Shown: positions 32,096 to 41,284, counted from the first letter of the stretch. The stretch: 64,000 bases of DNA from Cupriavidus basilensis (GCF_000832305.1 NZ_CP010537.1:496001-560000), one strand, 5' to 3'. Notes: a model not told the origin generated them from the letters alone. Translations and numbers: made by a program.

Positions 32096-33649
32096 TTAAT
32101 TCACGCGACGGGATACGCCTTGCCAATACGGCTCGCGCACCAGTTTGCGAGCGAGCTTCCCGCTCGCGTTCTTGGGCAGTTCGGTGACGAAATCGATGGT
32201 TCGCGGCGACTTGTAATCGGCAATGCGCGCGCGGCAGTGCGCGATGAGGTCTTCGGCAGTGCCTTGCCGGCCGGGCCGCAGGGCGACGACGGCCTTGACG
32301 CTTTCGCCCCAGGTGTCGTCGGGCACGCTGATCACGCAGGCTTCCATCACGTCCGGATGCTGGTAAAGCGCGGCCTCGACCTCGGTCGGATAGACGTTGA
32401 AGCCGCCGGAGATGATCATGTCCTTCTTGCGGTCGACCAGGTAGATGTAGCCTTCTTCATCCACCCGGGCCAGGTCGCCGGTGCGCAGCCATCCGTCCAC
32501 CAGCACTTCGCGCGTCAGCTCCGGCTCGCCCCAGTACCCGTGGAAGACATCCTCGCCGCGGATCACCAGTTCGCCGATGTCGTCCCCGGCCACTTCGCGG
32601 CCCTGCTCGTCGACCACGCGCACCTGCGTTTCGCCAAGTGCCCGCCCGCAGGAGGCCAGCCGCTCGGGCCGGTGCGCCAGTGCGTGGGCATGATCGTCGG
32701 TCGAAAGGCGGGTCACGCCGGAGGTGGACTCGCTCGCGCCATAGCCTTGCGACAGGATGGGGCCGATGCGCTCCCACGCCTCGCGGATGCGCGCGGGCGC
32801 CATCGGCGCGGCGCCGTAGGCCAGGGTCTTGAGGCTGCTCAGGTCGGCGCTGGCCAGGGTTGGCTCCGTCAGCAGCATATTGATCATGGCCGGCACCATG
32901 AACACATGGGTGAGGCGCAGTCTTGCCACCTCCGCCAGGAAATGCGCGGGCTCGAACTTGTCGAACAGCACCAACGTTGCGCCGGTGTACAGATACGGCT
33001 GCATCAGCATGCCGGAGGCGTGGGTGATGGGGCCGATCAGCGCCAGGCGGTCACCGGGACGTGCCGGCTTGTCCATGCTCTGCAGCATCTTGCGCAGCGC
33101 TGCCAGGCGGTTGCCATAGCTTTGCATGGCGGCCTTGATCTTGCCCGTGGAACCCGAGGAAAAATGCAGGACAGCGAGGTCGTCGGGCTGCGGCGCGATG
33201 TCGAGCGGCGCTGGGCTCGCGCCTGCGAGCAGGGCCTCGTAATCGCCGTAGCCGTGCGCGGGTTTGCCAATCGCGATGAACGTTTCCACTGACGCGAAGC
33301 CCGCGGTTTGCGCCGAGTAGCCGGTATAGCCCGGTCCGGCAAACAGGATGCGCGGCGTGCAGTTCTCGACCACATCCGATGCCTCCGCCGCCGTGAAGCG
33401 CGGATTGAGCGCGGCCTTGACGAGCCCGGCCTTGTACAGGGCGCACTCGATTTCGACCAGTTCGGGGCGGTTGCGTGACTGAATCGCCACGCGATCACCC
33501 CGGGTAAGGCCGAGGGCCAGCAAGGCATTGGCGAGGCGGTTCGAGCGCTCGTCCAGTTCGCGATAGGTCAGCACGCGGTCGTTGTAAAGCACGGCGGCGT
33601 GATCCCCCCAATAACGCGCGGCGCGGCGCAGGAAGAAAGCGAATCCCAT
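32096..33649 (-). CDS. AMP-forming acyl-CoA ligase (1)
   Basis: A 517-residue ANL-superfamily ligase. The P-loop is SSGSTGKIKAAM (about 165-176), the A5 region is QGYGASES, and the C-terminal subdomain has GWLRTGDLARVDEEGYIYLV, DRKKDMIISGGFNVYPTEVE and the terminal catalytic lysine in LPKNASGKLARK. It activates a carboxylic acid to its CoA thioester with ATP. It is the first gene of the minus-strand operon; the start is ATG 33649 with AAGGAGACAACC. A LysR gene is divergent, 100 bp away, with a GATGC-GGG-GCATC palindrome at 33688-33700 in the gap. Substrate is unknown (short aliphatic or aromatic acid). Confidence 0.93.
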   Translation of the reverse strand: MGFAFFLRRAARYWGDHAAVLYNDRVLTYRELDERSNRLANALLALGLTRGDRVAIQSRNRPELVEIECALYKAGLVKAALNPRFTAAEASDVVENCTPRILFAGPGYTGYSAQTAGFASVETFIAIGKPAHGYGDYEALLAGASPAPLDIAPQPDDLAVLHFSSGSTGKIKAAMQSYGNRLAALRKMLQSMDKPARPGDRLALIGPITHASGMLMQPYLYTGATLVLFDKFEPAHFLAEVARLRLTHVFMVPAMINMLLTEPTLASADLSSLKTLAYGAAPMAPARIREAWERIGPILSQGYGASESTSGVTRLSTDDHAHALAHRPERLASCGRALGETQVRVVDEQGREVAGDDIGELVIRGEDVFHGYWGEPELTREVLVDGWLRTGDLARVDEEGYIYLVDRKKDMIISGGFNVYPTEVEAALYQHPDVMEACVISVPDDTWGESVKAVVALRPGRQGTAEDLIAHCRARIADYKSPRTIDFVTELPKNASGKLARKLVREPYWQGVSRRVN

Positions 33650-33749
33650 GGGTTGTCTCCTTGATGGTTCTTGGCCGTAGTCTGTAAGATGCGGGGCATC
33701 ACTACAATGCTGTACCGGATATAAAGACATAACCAGCGGGAATGTCACG

Positions 33750-34640
33750 ATGGAGACGAGAGATCTTGAATACGTGCTGGCCGTGGATGCGCACGGCGGC
33801 ATCGGCCGCGCCGCGGAGTCGCTGGGCATCAGCCAGCCGGCCCTGACCAAGGCGGTGCAGCGTGTGGAAGCGCAGATCGGCCTGCCCTTGTTCGAACGCA
33901 CCGCCCACGGCATGACGCCGACGCAGGCGGGCATGCAATTCATGGTGCGGGCGCGCCGCATCCGGCTGGAGTTCGACGATGCGCTCAAGGAGATGCAAGG
34001 CATCCGCACTGGCGAACTGGGCATGCTGCGTCTGGGCTATTCGCCTTCGATCCCCAATGCCCTGGTGCTGGACGCCTGCCGTCAGCTGCTGCGGGAGCGG
34101 CCTGTTGCCCGCCTGCGATTGCGCCGGCTGCTGGCGCGGGACCTCATGGAGCTGCTGCTGGCGGGCGAGCTGGACCTTGCCATTGCCCCCACACCGAGGG
34201 AGCGCGCCAGCGAGTTCGCGGTGGAAGAACTGTTCGACGACCGGCTGGTGGTGGTGGCTGATGAAGCGCACCCGCTGCAGCGCCGCCGCAAGCTGACCCT
34301 GGCGGATCTGGCGGGCCAGGACTGGCTGCTGCCCGGGCCGCATATCATCTTGCGCCAGCAGGTTGACGCGGCGTTCCGCAAGCAGGGGCTGGCCGCCCCG
34401 AACCTGCGCATCGAGACCGATTTTGGCAGCGCCTCGCTCTTCGACCTGATGCGCGGCACGCTGATGCTAGGCATATCGGGCACGAACGCCAATGCGGTGA
34501 CGACCGGGCTGCGCCCGCTCAACCTGGGGCTTGAAGAACTGGACCTGCGCCGGCGCGTGGGCGTGATCACCCGGGCCGGCGCCTATCTCTCGCCGCTCGC
34601 GCAGCGCATGACGGCGCTGGTGCGCGAGCAAGGCGCCTGA
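33750..34640 (+). CDS. LysR-type transcriptional regulator (4) of the CoA-ligase operon
   Basis: A 296-residue LysR regulator. The HTH is at about residues 5-62 (LEYVLAVDAHGGIGRAAESL, SQPALTKAVQRVEAQIGLPL), followed by the GELGMLRLGYSPSIPNALVL linker and the effector domain. The start is ATG 33750. It is divergent from the CoA ligase operon and most likely controls it. It ends 9 bp before the stop of the converging LysR gene at 34650, so two regulators lie tail to tail with no terminator between. Confidence 0.92.
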   Translation: METRDLEYVLAVDAHGGIGRAAESLGISQPALTKAVQRVEAQIGLPLFERTAHGMTPTQAGMQFMVRARRIRLEFDDALKEMQGIRTGELGMLRLGYSPSIPNALVLDACRQLLRERPVARLRLRRLLARDLMELLLAGELDLAIAPTPRERASEFAVEELFDDRLVVVADEAHPLQRRRKLTLADLAGQDWLLPGPHIILRQQVDAAFRKQGLAAPNLRIETDFGSASLFDLMRGTLMLGISGTNANAVTTGLRPLNLGLEELDLRRRVGVITRAGAYLSPLAQRMTALVREQGA

Positions 34641-34649
34641 GCTGCCCGG

Positions 34650-35585
34650 CTATGCGCCACTGTCTGGGGCCAGCGGGGCCACCGGAGTGAAAGGGGCGCG
34701 GAAATGATCGACCAGGAAATCGATGAACGCCCGCGCCCGCGTGGTCTGGTCGCGCTGGCCCGGATAGTAGACGAACAGGTCGGCCGGGGGCAGGGTGGCG
34801 TCGGGCAGCACCAGCCGCAAGCGCCCGCTTTCCAGGTACTTGGCCAGATCCCACTCGGAGCGCATCAGGATCCCATGCCCGTCGAGCGCCCAGCCCAGGA
34901 CGATGTCGCCATCGTTGCTCGACAGCGTGCCATGTACCCTGACCATCTCGCCTTGGGTCCCTGCCATGAAGCGCCATATGCCATGTGCGTCGTCGTTCTG
35001 GCGATGGATGATGCAGCGGTGATTGGCCAGTTCGGCCAGGCTCGCCGGGGTGCCATGCCGGTCAAGGTAGGCGGGTGACGCGCACAGGAAGCGCCGGTTC
35101 GACATGATGCGGCGCGCGTTGAGGCGGCCGTCCGGAAGGGCGCCGAAGCGGATTGCCAGGTCGAAGCCGCTTTCCACGAGATCGATTGCCTTGTCGGTGA
35201 CTTCGAATTGCACCTCCACGAACGGGTAGCGCCTGGCGAATTCGGAGACCAGCGGGGCGATGGTGGTCCGGCCGAAGCCGAGCGTGGCGTTGATGCGAAG
35301 CAGCCCGCGCGGCTCGGCACGGCTGCTGGAAATGGCATCCTCCATCTCGCGCAGCTTGGCGAGGATCTGCGTGGCGTGCGCGAGGTAGATGTCGCCCTCC
35401 CGCGTCAAGCTGGTGCTGCGGGTGGTGCGGTTCACCAGCCGTGCGCCAAGCCGTTCTTCCATTTGCGCGAGCCGCTTGGTGGCTGCCGGTGGCGTCAGGT
35501 TCAGCGCCCGCGCGGCGGCCGAGAGATTGCCGTATCTCGCAATCAGCACAAAAAACTCGAGGTCCGAGGTGATATCGGTTTTCAC
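34650..35585 (-). CDS. LysR-type transcriptional regulator (5), divergent from tarD
   Basis: A 311-residue LysR regulator. The HTH is at about residues 7-66 (LEFFVLIARYGNLSAAARAL, TPPAATKRLAQMEERLGARL), with an effector domain ending in DQTTRARAFIDFLVDHFRAP, as in the large DsdC/CrgA-like group. I use GTG 35585 because homology begins right after it; upstream codons read unconserved sequence. It is divergent from the D-tartrate dehydratase gene, and the gap holds a TATT-N11-AATA site (35654-35672) of the LysR type. It is therefore the probable tartrate-responsive regulator (inference). Confidence 0.9.
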   Translation of the reverse strand: MKTDITSDLEFFVLIARYGNLSAAARALNLTPPAATKRLAQMEERLGARLVNRTTRSTSLTREGDIYLAHATQILAKLREMEDAISSSRAEPRGLLRINATLGFGRTTIAPLVSEFARRYPFVEVQFEVTDKAIDLVESGFDLAIRFGALPDGRLNARRIMSNRRFLCASPAYLDRHGTPASLAELANHRCIIHRQNDDAHGIWRFMAGTQGEMVRVHGTLSSNDGDIVLGWALDGHGILMRSEWDLAKYLESGRLRLVLPDATLPPADLFVYYPGQRDQTTRARAFIDFLVDHFRAPFTPVAPLAPDSGA

Positions 35586-35653
35586 TGATGGAAAAGAGTG
35601 ATGGGTGTCCCAGTGGATTTTAAGCGGGTTATTGCCGCCCGGAGCCGCATCAG

Positions 35654-35672
35654 TATTAACCACAAGTGAATA
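35654..35672. promoter_or_regulatory. LysR-type T-N11-A site between regulator and tarD
   Basis: TATT (35654-35657) and AATA (35669-35672) are symmetric with exactly 11 bp between them, the classical LysR box layout. It is 69 bp from the regulator start and 105 bp from the tarD start, in a 192-bp divergent gap. Confidence 0.45.
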
Positions 35673-35777
35673 GTGAAATGCGTTCTGGCGAAACTCAGCC
35701 ATGCGCCGCCTCGCTACGCTGGAGCCTTCCTACCACTCAGCGCACGCACGCCGTGCCACGCTCCAGGAGACGCTCCA

Positions 35778-36947
35778 ATGAAAATCGTGGAAATTCGCGA
35801 GAAGACGGTGCCCATCAGCTCGCCGATCCGCAACGCCTATATCGACTTCAGCAAGATGACGCTGAGCGTCGTCGCCGTGGTGACCGACGTCATCCGGGAT
35901 GGCAAGCCCGTCGTTGGCTACGGCTTCAATTCCAATGGCCGCTATGGGCAGGGGCTGCTGATGCGCGAGCGGTTCATCCCGCGCGTGCTCGAGGCGGACC
36001 CCGCAACCCTCATCGACGACAACGGCACCAACCTCGACCCCCACAAGATCTGGGCGGCGATGTTCGCCAACGAGAAGCCGGGCGGCCACGGCGAGCGCTC
36101 GGTGGCGATCGGCACCATCGACATGGCGGTGTGGGATGCGGTGGCAAAAATCGAGGGCAAGCCGCTGTTCCAGTTGCTGGCCGAGCGCTACGGCGACGGC
36201 AAGCCGGAGCGCAAGATCTTCGTCTACGCGGCGGGTGGCTACTACTACCCGGGCCAGGACCACGGCAAGCTCAAGGATGAGATGCGCAGCTATATCGATC
36301 GCGGCTATACGGTGGTCAAGAAGAAGATCGGCGGCGCCTCGCTCGACGAGGACCTGCGCCGCATCGATTCGATTCTCAGCGTGCTGCAGGATGGCCAGAA
36401 ACTCGCCGTGGATGCCAACGGGCGCTTCGACCTGGACACCGCGATACGGTATGCGAAAGCCCTCTCGCAATACGATCTGTTCTGGTACGAGGAGCCGGGC
36501 GATCCGCTCGATTTCGAGCTGCAGGCCACGCTGCGCAACTACTACGACAAGCCGATGGCAACGGGCGAGGACCTGTTCTCCATGCAGGATGCGCGCAATC
36601 TGATCCGCTATGGCGGCATGCGCCCCGACCGGGACTGGCTGCAGTTCGACTGCGCGCTGAGCTACGGCCTGGTGGAGTACCTGCGCACGCTGGACATGCT
36701 GTTTGAGCACGGCTGGTCGCGCACGCGCTGCATTCCGCATGGCGGCCACCAGATGTCGCTCAATATCGCGGCCGGGCTTGGCCTGGGCGGCAACGAGTCC
36801 TATCCGGATCTGTTCCAGCCCTACGGCGGCTTTCCCGATGGCGTGACGGTCGATAACGGCTACATCACCATGCCGGACCTGCCGGGCATCGGCTTCGAAG
36901 GCAAGGCCGACCTGTATCGCGCCATGCGGGCACTGGCGGGCGGATGA
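35778..36947 (+). CDS. tarD: D(-)-tartrate dehydratase
   Basis: A 389-residue enolase-superfamily enzyme of the same length as the characterised Bradyrhizobium enzyme and very similar along its whole sequence (PISSPIRNAYIDFSKMTLSV, GGHGERSVAIGTIDMAVWDA, CIPHGGHQMSLNIAAGLGLG). The catalytic lysine is K183 in VVKKKIGG, and the acid/base His is in CIPHGGHQ near residue 321. Metal ligands are D (LAVDANGRFD), E (FWYEEPGDP) and E (MATGEDLFS). It dehydrates D-tartrate to oxaloacetate. The start is ATG 35778 with AGGAGACGC. A monocistronic unit: a hairpin follows 9 bp after the stop. Confidence 0.95.
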   Translation: MKIVEIREKTVPISSPIRNAYIDFSKMTLSVVAVVTDVIRDGKPVVGYGFNSNGRYGQGLLMRERFIPRVLEADPATLIDDNGTNLDPHKIWAAMFANEKPGGHGERSVAIGTIDMAVWDAVAKIEGKPLFQLLAERYGDGKPERKIFVYAAGGYYYPGQDHGKLKDEMRSYIDRGYTVVKKKIGGASLDEDLRRIDSILSVLQDGQKLAVDANGRFDLDTAIRYAKALSQYDLFWYEEPGDPLDFELQATLRNYYDKPMATGEDLFSMQDARNLIRYGGMRPDRDWLQFDCALSYGLVEYLRTLDMLFEHGWSRTRCIPHGGHQMSLNIAAGLGLGGNESYPDLFQPYGGFPDGVTVDNGYITMPDLPGIGFEGKADLYRAMRALAGG

Positions 36948-36955
36948 CAGGCAGC

Positions 36956-36981
36956 ACATGGGCCGGCTTGCCGGCCCATGT
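36956..36981 (+). terminator. Hairpin terminator after tarD
   Basis: ACATGGGCCGGC and GCCGGCCCATGT are perfect 12-bp arms separated by TT, starting 9 bp after the tarD stop. The hairpin is very stable, but no T-run follows, so it may depend on Rho or protect the 3' end. Confidence 0.6.
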
Positions 36982-37053
36982 TGCGTACAGAATACAAATC
37001 CTTGGGAAATTTCTGACTGTCGTTGAGCTGGCATCTTTCTTTGTGGTAAAAAA

Positions 37054-37090
37054 GCGAACTATTCTCATTCGTATTCGTATTCGCATTTGA
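37054..37090 (+). promoter_or_regulatory. Fur-box-like region with ATTCGT hexamer repeats
   Basis: Read on the minus strand, 37054-37071 gives CGAATGAGAATAGTTCGC, which resembles the AT-rich Fur box core (AATGAGAAT). It overlaps a run of hexamers: ATTCGT, ATTCGT, ATTCGC, ATTTGA (37067-37090). The region is 77-113 bp upstream of a siderophore-receptor gene, where iron control is expected. The match is partial. Confidence 0.4.
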
Positions 37091-37166
37091 GGGTGAATGG
37101 GTGCTTCGCACCACACAGCAGCCCAGGTTCCCGCCAGACCCAACCTTCCCGAGGACGTTTCCGCCG

Positions 37167-39353
37167 ATGTTCAATCACCGCCGCTTGCCGCTGCGCGCCG
37201 CCGCATGCCAGGCAATGCCCCGCCTCTCGCCCATTGCCAGCGCTGTATTTGGCCTGACCGTCGCGTTCGCCACGCTGCCCGCCGCCAGCCTGGCGCAGAC
37301 CGCCACGCCGGCAGCCACGCAAGCCGATGCCACCTTGCCGGTGGCCACCGTCAAGGCCGAGCGGCTGACCGAGCCGGCCAAGGTGGAGAGGATTGGTGGT
37401 GGGGCGCTGGGTGAGCGCAAGCCTGTCGACACGCCGTTCTCGGTGGTGGCGGCAAGCAGCGAGGAGATCCAGGACCGCATGGCGCAGACCGCCAGTGACG
37501 TGTTCAAGTACGATCCCGCGGTGTCCATCCTGGGCGAGAACGGCCGTACCGAAAACGCCTATTTCGCCGTGCGCGGCATGGCCATCGACCTGCTTAACGG
37601 CACCAAGGTCGACGGCCAGAACTTCGTGTCCTGGAACACCGACCTGCCGCTGGAACCGTTCGAGCAGGTAGAACTGCTCAAGGGCCTGTCGGGCTTCATG
37701 TACGGCTTCGGCAGCCCCGGCGGCATCATCAACTATGTGGCCAAGCGCCCCACCGATGAGCCGTTGCGCCAGTTCACCGTGGGCTACCAGGCCAACAATG
37801 TGTGGAGCGAGAAGATCGACCTGGGCGGGCGCTTCGGGCCGGACCAGCGCTTCGGCTATCGCCTCAACGCGGCCCATGAAGAAGGCCGCACGGCCGATCC
37901 GGGCGTGCAGCTGCGTCGCGACGTGCTATCGCTGGCCGCGGATTTGCGCATGACGCCGGACCTGAAATGGAGCGCCGACGTGATGTACTGGAAGCGCAAG
38001 ACCAACGGTACCCTGTTTGGCCTGGGGTTCGACGCCAGCCTGCCGGTCGCCGATGCCAGCAAGGTCTCGCGCCGCTTCGTCCAGCCCTACAGCTTCCACG
38101 AGACCGAGACCACCACGGTGGGCACCGGGGTGGACTACCGCATCAACGACAAGTGGAAGACCAGCTTCAAGTACCGCTTCGCGCGCGAAAGCCGCTTCAG
38201 CGGGGACAGCTACATCTTTGTCAACGATGCCGCCGGCAATTTCTCCGACACCCAGTACAACTGGAAGTCGGCGTTTTACTACCAGGCCTATGACGGCATG
38301 GTGCAGGGCAGGTTTTCCACCGGCGGCATCCAGCACGACGTGGTGTTGGGCGCGGGCTACCAGTCCCAGGTGCGCGTCAACGATGCGGGCGTTGGCGCCA
38401 CCGACGGCATCTTCCTGGGCGAGAACAATCTCTACAATCCCACGCTGCTGACCAACCAGGCATCCGGCCTGGTGTACCAGCCGTACCGGGACTACAAGAT
38501 CACGCAGAAATCCGTCTACGCCAGCGACACCATCCAGTTCACCCAGCGCGTCTCGGTCCTGGCCGGCCTGCGCTACACCGATTTCAGCCAGGACAATTTC
38601 GACAGCTCGGCCAATGTCACGGCGAGCTACAGCGCCAGGCCGGTCTCGCCCACCGTGGCCCTGATGGTCAAGACCGACAACGACTCCACCGCTTACGTCA
38701 GCTACGTGGAGTCGCTTGAGCAAGGCGGCTCGGCCAGCAACAGCAACGCCAACTTCCCGCAGACCTATGGCCCGCTCAAGAGCAAGCAGTATGAGGTTGG
38801 CTACAAGACCGAGCGCCGCGGCTGGGGGGCCAACGTAGCGCTGTTCCGCATCGACCGCGGCTACGAGTACACCAACACGGCCAACGTCTTCGTGCAGGAC
38901 GGCACCCAGCGCTACACCGGCCTGGACACCAGCGGCTGGGTACGCGTGGCGCGCGACTGGCGCGTGATGGGCGGCGTGCTGTGGCTCGACACCAAGGCTA
39001 CCGGCATCGACGATCCCGCGGTCAACGGCAAGCGCATCTTTGCCACCCCCAGCTACATCGTCAGCGGCCGCGTGGAGTACGACGCCCCCTTTTTGCGCGG
39101 CCTGACGCTGGCGGCAGGCGCCAAGGTCACCGGCGCCATGTGGGTGAATGCGGCCAATACCCAGTACGTGCCGTCGTACACCACTGCGGACCTCAGCGCC
39201 AGGTACACCACGCGCTACGCTGGCAAGACGGTGACGTTGCGGGCCGCGCTCAACAATGTGTTCGATCGTCGCTACTGGACTACCACGTACGGCGGCTTTG
39301 TGTTGCCGAGTGCGGCGCGCACATTCCTGGCGAATGCCACCGTGCAGTTCTAA
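37167..39353 (+). CDS. TonB-dependent siderophore receptor
   Basis: A 728-residue outer-membrane receptor. A signal peptide (about 1-44, ending LAQ) is followed by a short TonB-box-like segment (LPVATVKAERL), a plug domain (about 80-190: KPVDTPFSVVAASSEEIQDR, VRGMAIDLLN, LLKGLSGFMYGFGSPGGIIN) and a 22-strand barrel ending in the terminal F (TFLANATVQF). It takes up a ferric siderophore using TonB energy. The FecA-type N-terminal signalling domain is absent, and no ECF sigma or FecR genes are nearby. I start at ATG 37167 (GAGGA upstream), where the signal peptide begins, not at 37101. A Fur-like site precedes it. Confidence 0.94.
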   Translation: MFNHRRLPLRAAACQAMPRLSPIASAVFGLTVAFATLPAASLAQTATPAATQADATLPVATVKAERLTEPAKVERIGGGALGERKPVDTPFSVVAASSEEIQDRMAQTASDVFKYDPAVSILGENGRTENAYFAVRGMAIDLLNGTKVDGQNFVSWNTDLPLEPFEQVELLKGLSGFMYGFGSPGGIINYVAKRPTDEPLRQFTVGYQANNVWSEKIDLGGRFGPDQRFGYRLNAAHEEGRTADPGVQLRRDVLSLAADLRMTPDLKWSADVMYWKRKTNGTLFGLGFDASLPVADASKVSRRFVQPYSFHETETTTVGTGVDYRINDKWKTSFKYRFARESRFSGDSYIFVNDAAGNFSDTQYNWKSAFYYQAYDGMVQGRFSTGGIQHDVVLGAGYQSQVRVNDAGVGATDGIFLGENNLYNPTLLTNQASGLVYQPYRDYKITQKSVYASDTIQFTQRVSVLAGLRYTDFSQDNFDSSANVTASYSARPVSPTVALMVKTDNDSTAYVSYVESLEQGGSASNSNANFPQTYGPLKSKQYEVGYKTERRGWGANVALFRIDRGYEYTNTANVFVQDGTQRYTGLDTSGWVRVARDWRVMGGVLWLDTKATGIDDPAVNGKRIFATPSYIVSGRVEYDAPFLRGLTLAAGAKVTGAMWVNAANTQYVPSYTTADLSARYTTRYAGKTVTLRAALNNVFDRRYWTTTYGGFVLPSAARTFLANATVQF

Positions 39354-39370
39354 AGGCCAGTTCTAGCGGT

Positions 39371-39482
39371 CATTTCCAAAAGATGCTGGCGTCGTCGCGC
39401 GGCCTTGGCCGATCCACTTGTACTGCCTGCGGCCGCGCGCCTGGCCAGAACCGCTTTGCTTCATGTTGAAACAGTCAGCCTC
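39371..39482. repeat. Hairpin-forming dispersed element, copy B
   Basis: Same orientation and about 92% identical to 14310-14422 over the 104-bp core. Inner arms GCGCGGCC and GGCCGCGC are kept, but the outer arms have decayed (TTTCCAAAA against TGTTGAAA, and three bases inserted before GCCTC). It lies 18 bp after the TonB receptor stop, so here it can act as a transcript end. Confidence 0.85.
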
Positions 39483-39586
39483 TTGCGAATGACTGCCGGA
39501 ATCGTCCAAGCTAGGATGGTGGAAAGTCCCCCTGCTCATGCGTGCAAAGGGGCCTGGCTGAGCCCTTGCCTCAGTGCTTCAGTGCC

Positions 39587-40636
39587 TCAGTGCGAGTGCC
39601 GGTGATGCGTATCCGGATAGTGCGGGTGCTTGTGCACCAGCGGCTCGTGCCGATGCAGGTGCCGGTGCGGCTCCTTCCCGTCCCAGTCGAAGGCGTGCTC
39701 GTGCTGGTGATGCGCATCGTGGCGATGCGCGTGGCTGTGCTCGGTCGCCTCGTGGCTGTGCTCGTGCTCATGATGCTCGCGCAGGTGCAGCCACACGCCC
39801 AGCGCCATCAGCAGCGCCGCCACGTAGAACGCCGGCTGCGGCGCCTGCGGCCACATGCCGAACGCGATCACCACGCCGAACAGCGGCGCCACGGAGAAAT
39901 ACGCGCCGGTGCGAGCGGTCCCCAGCAGCCGCAGCGCGATGACGAACAGCGCCAGGCTCACGCCGTAGCCGAGGAACCCGATGATCATGGCCGCGCCCAG
40001 CGCGGGCAACGCCGGCAGGTGGTCACCGCCGGCCAGTGCCAGCCCGGTGTTGCACACGCCGGCAACCAGCCCCTTGATACAGGCGATCAGCATGGCGTCG
40101 TTGCTTGATACCTTGCGCGTCAGGTTGTTGTCGATGGCCCAGCACAGGCACGCGCCGACGATCAGCAAGGCGCCGGCGGACAGCCGCAGGCTGCCCGGCT
40201 GCCAGGACAGCAGCAAGCCGCCCGCCACGATGGCAAGCATGCCAAGGACGATGTGGCGGCTGGCGTTTTCCCTGAAGACCACCCAGGCGATCAGCGCGGT
40301 GAATACCCCTTCCACATTCAGCAGCAGGGAGGCCGATGCCGCGCTGGTGCTGGCCAGGCCAGTCATCAGCAGGGCCGGCCCGGCCACACCGCCAGCCAGG
40401 ATGGCACCCAGCAGCCATGGCGTCTCCTGTCGCGGCACGGTGAGCGGGCTTGTTGCGGCGCCGCTCATGCTGCGCCGCAGCGCCAGCAGGATGCCAAGCC
40501 CCAGCCCGCTGCCCAGGTAAAGCAGGCCGGCCAGCAGCAACGGCGGGATCGACCCGGTCAGGGCCTTTGCAAGTGGCGTGCTTGCCCCAAACAGCAGGGC
40601 GGCGGCCAGGGCGGGGGCGGCGGTTCGGATGGTCAT
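39587..40636 (-). CDS. EamA/DMT-family transporter with histidine-rich tail
   Basis: A 349-residue membrane protein. About ten transmembrane helices in two EamA repeats (residues 5-135 and 145-283) end at ALLMALGVW. A C-terminal tail of about 66 residues then contains 25 histidines (HEHEHSHE, HSHAHRHDAHHQHEH, HRHLHRHEP, HKHPHY, HHRHSH). His-rich tails in transporters generally bind Ni, Co, Zn or Cu, so metal export or metal-gated transport is likely (inference); ordinary EamA proteins lack this tail. I start at ATG 40636; a TTG start at 40660 is possible. Confidence 0.88.
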   Translation of the reverse strand: MTIRTAAPALAAALLFGASTPLAKALTGSIPPLLLAGLLYLGSGLGLGILLALRRSMSGAATSPLTVPRQETPWLLGAILAGGVAGPALLMTGLASTSAASASLLLNVEGVFTALIAWVVFRENASRHIVLGMLAIVAGGLLLSWQPGSLRLSAGALLIVGACLCWAIDNNLTRKVSSNDAMLIACIKGLVAGVCNTGLALAGGDHLPALPALGAAMIIGFLGYGVSLALFVIALRLLGTARTGAYFSVAPLFGVVIAFGMWPQAPQPAFYVAALLMALGVWLHLREHHEHEHSHEATEHSHAHRHDAHHQHEHAFDWDGKEPHRHLHRHEPLVHKHPHYPDTHHRHSH

Positions 40637-40756
40637 GGGCAAGGCAGCGAAGCGTGGCAATGCCGTATTGTCGCGCCACGGCGTGGTGGCGGGGGATGCT
40701 ATATATTTCAGCCTTGGATGCCATGCCGGGCACGGCGGTTTCTACTCTGGAATGTT

Positions 40757-41284
40757 ATGAAAACCCCCTCGCAATACGTGGGCGGCTGGCTGATCTGCGC
40801 GGCTGCGCTGCTGATGCTGCCAGCCTGCGCCATCCTGCAACCGGTGCAGGAAGGCCAGAAGCTGATCGGCTCGCCGGAAAGCGCGGTGCGCGCGACCTTC
40901 GGTGAGCCCACCAATATCTACCGGCTGGCCGACGGTTCCGTGCGCTGGATCTACTCCAAGCAACCGCTGGGCTATGAGGCCTACGCGGCAGATTTCGATG
41001 CCAGCGGAAAACTCACGAACTTCCGGCAGATGCTGGTCACTTCCGAGATCTACCAGGCCAAGGTCGATAGCTGGACCAAGCGCGATGTGGAAGAGCATTT
41101 CGGCAAGCCGCTCGAGCCGGTGCAGTACTACCCGCTGATGCAGCGCGACGTCTGGTCTTATCGTTTCCGCCAGGACGGCAACCTGTCTTCGCTGTTCAAT
41201 TGCTACTTCGACAAGCAGGGCATCCTGAGGCAGGTGCAGATCACCCTGGATCCGCTGGGTGGGGATTCCAGCAGGGCGCCCTGA
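40757..41284 (+). CDS. Outer-membrane-type lipoprotein, small
   Basis: A 175-residue protein with a lipoprotein signal ending in LMLPAC24. The mature part has a beta-rich SmpA/OmlA-like look: QKLIGSPESAVRATFGEPTN, IYRLADGSVRWIYSKQPLGY and VEEHFGKPLEPVQYYP, a pattern of short strand-turn repeats seen in BamE-like folds. It is single-copy and divergent from the His-tailed transporter. A role in envelope assembly is only a fold-based guess; no family name can be given with certainty. The start is ATG 40757. Confidence 0.8.
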   Translation: MKTPSQYVGGWLICAAALLMLPACAILQPVQEGQKLIGSPESAVRATFGEPTNIYRLADGSVRWIYSKQPLGYEAYAADFDASGKLTNFRQMLVTSEIYQAKVDSWTKRDVEEHFGKPLEPVQYYPLMQRDVWSYRFRQDGNLSSLFNCYFDKQGILRQVQITLDPLGGDSSRAP

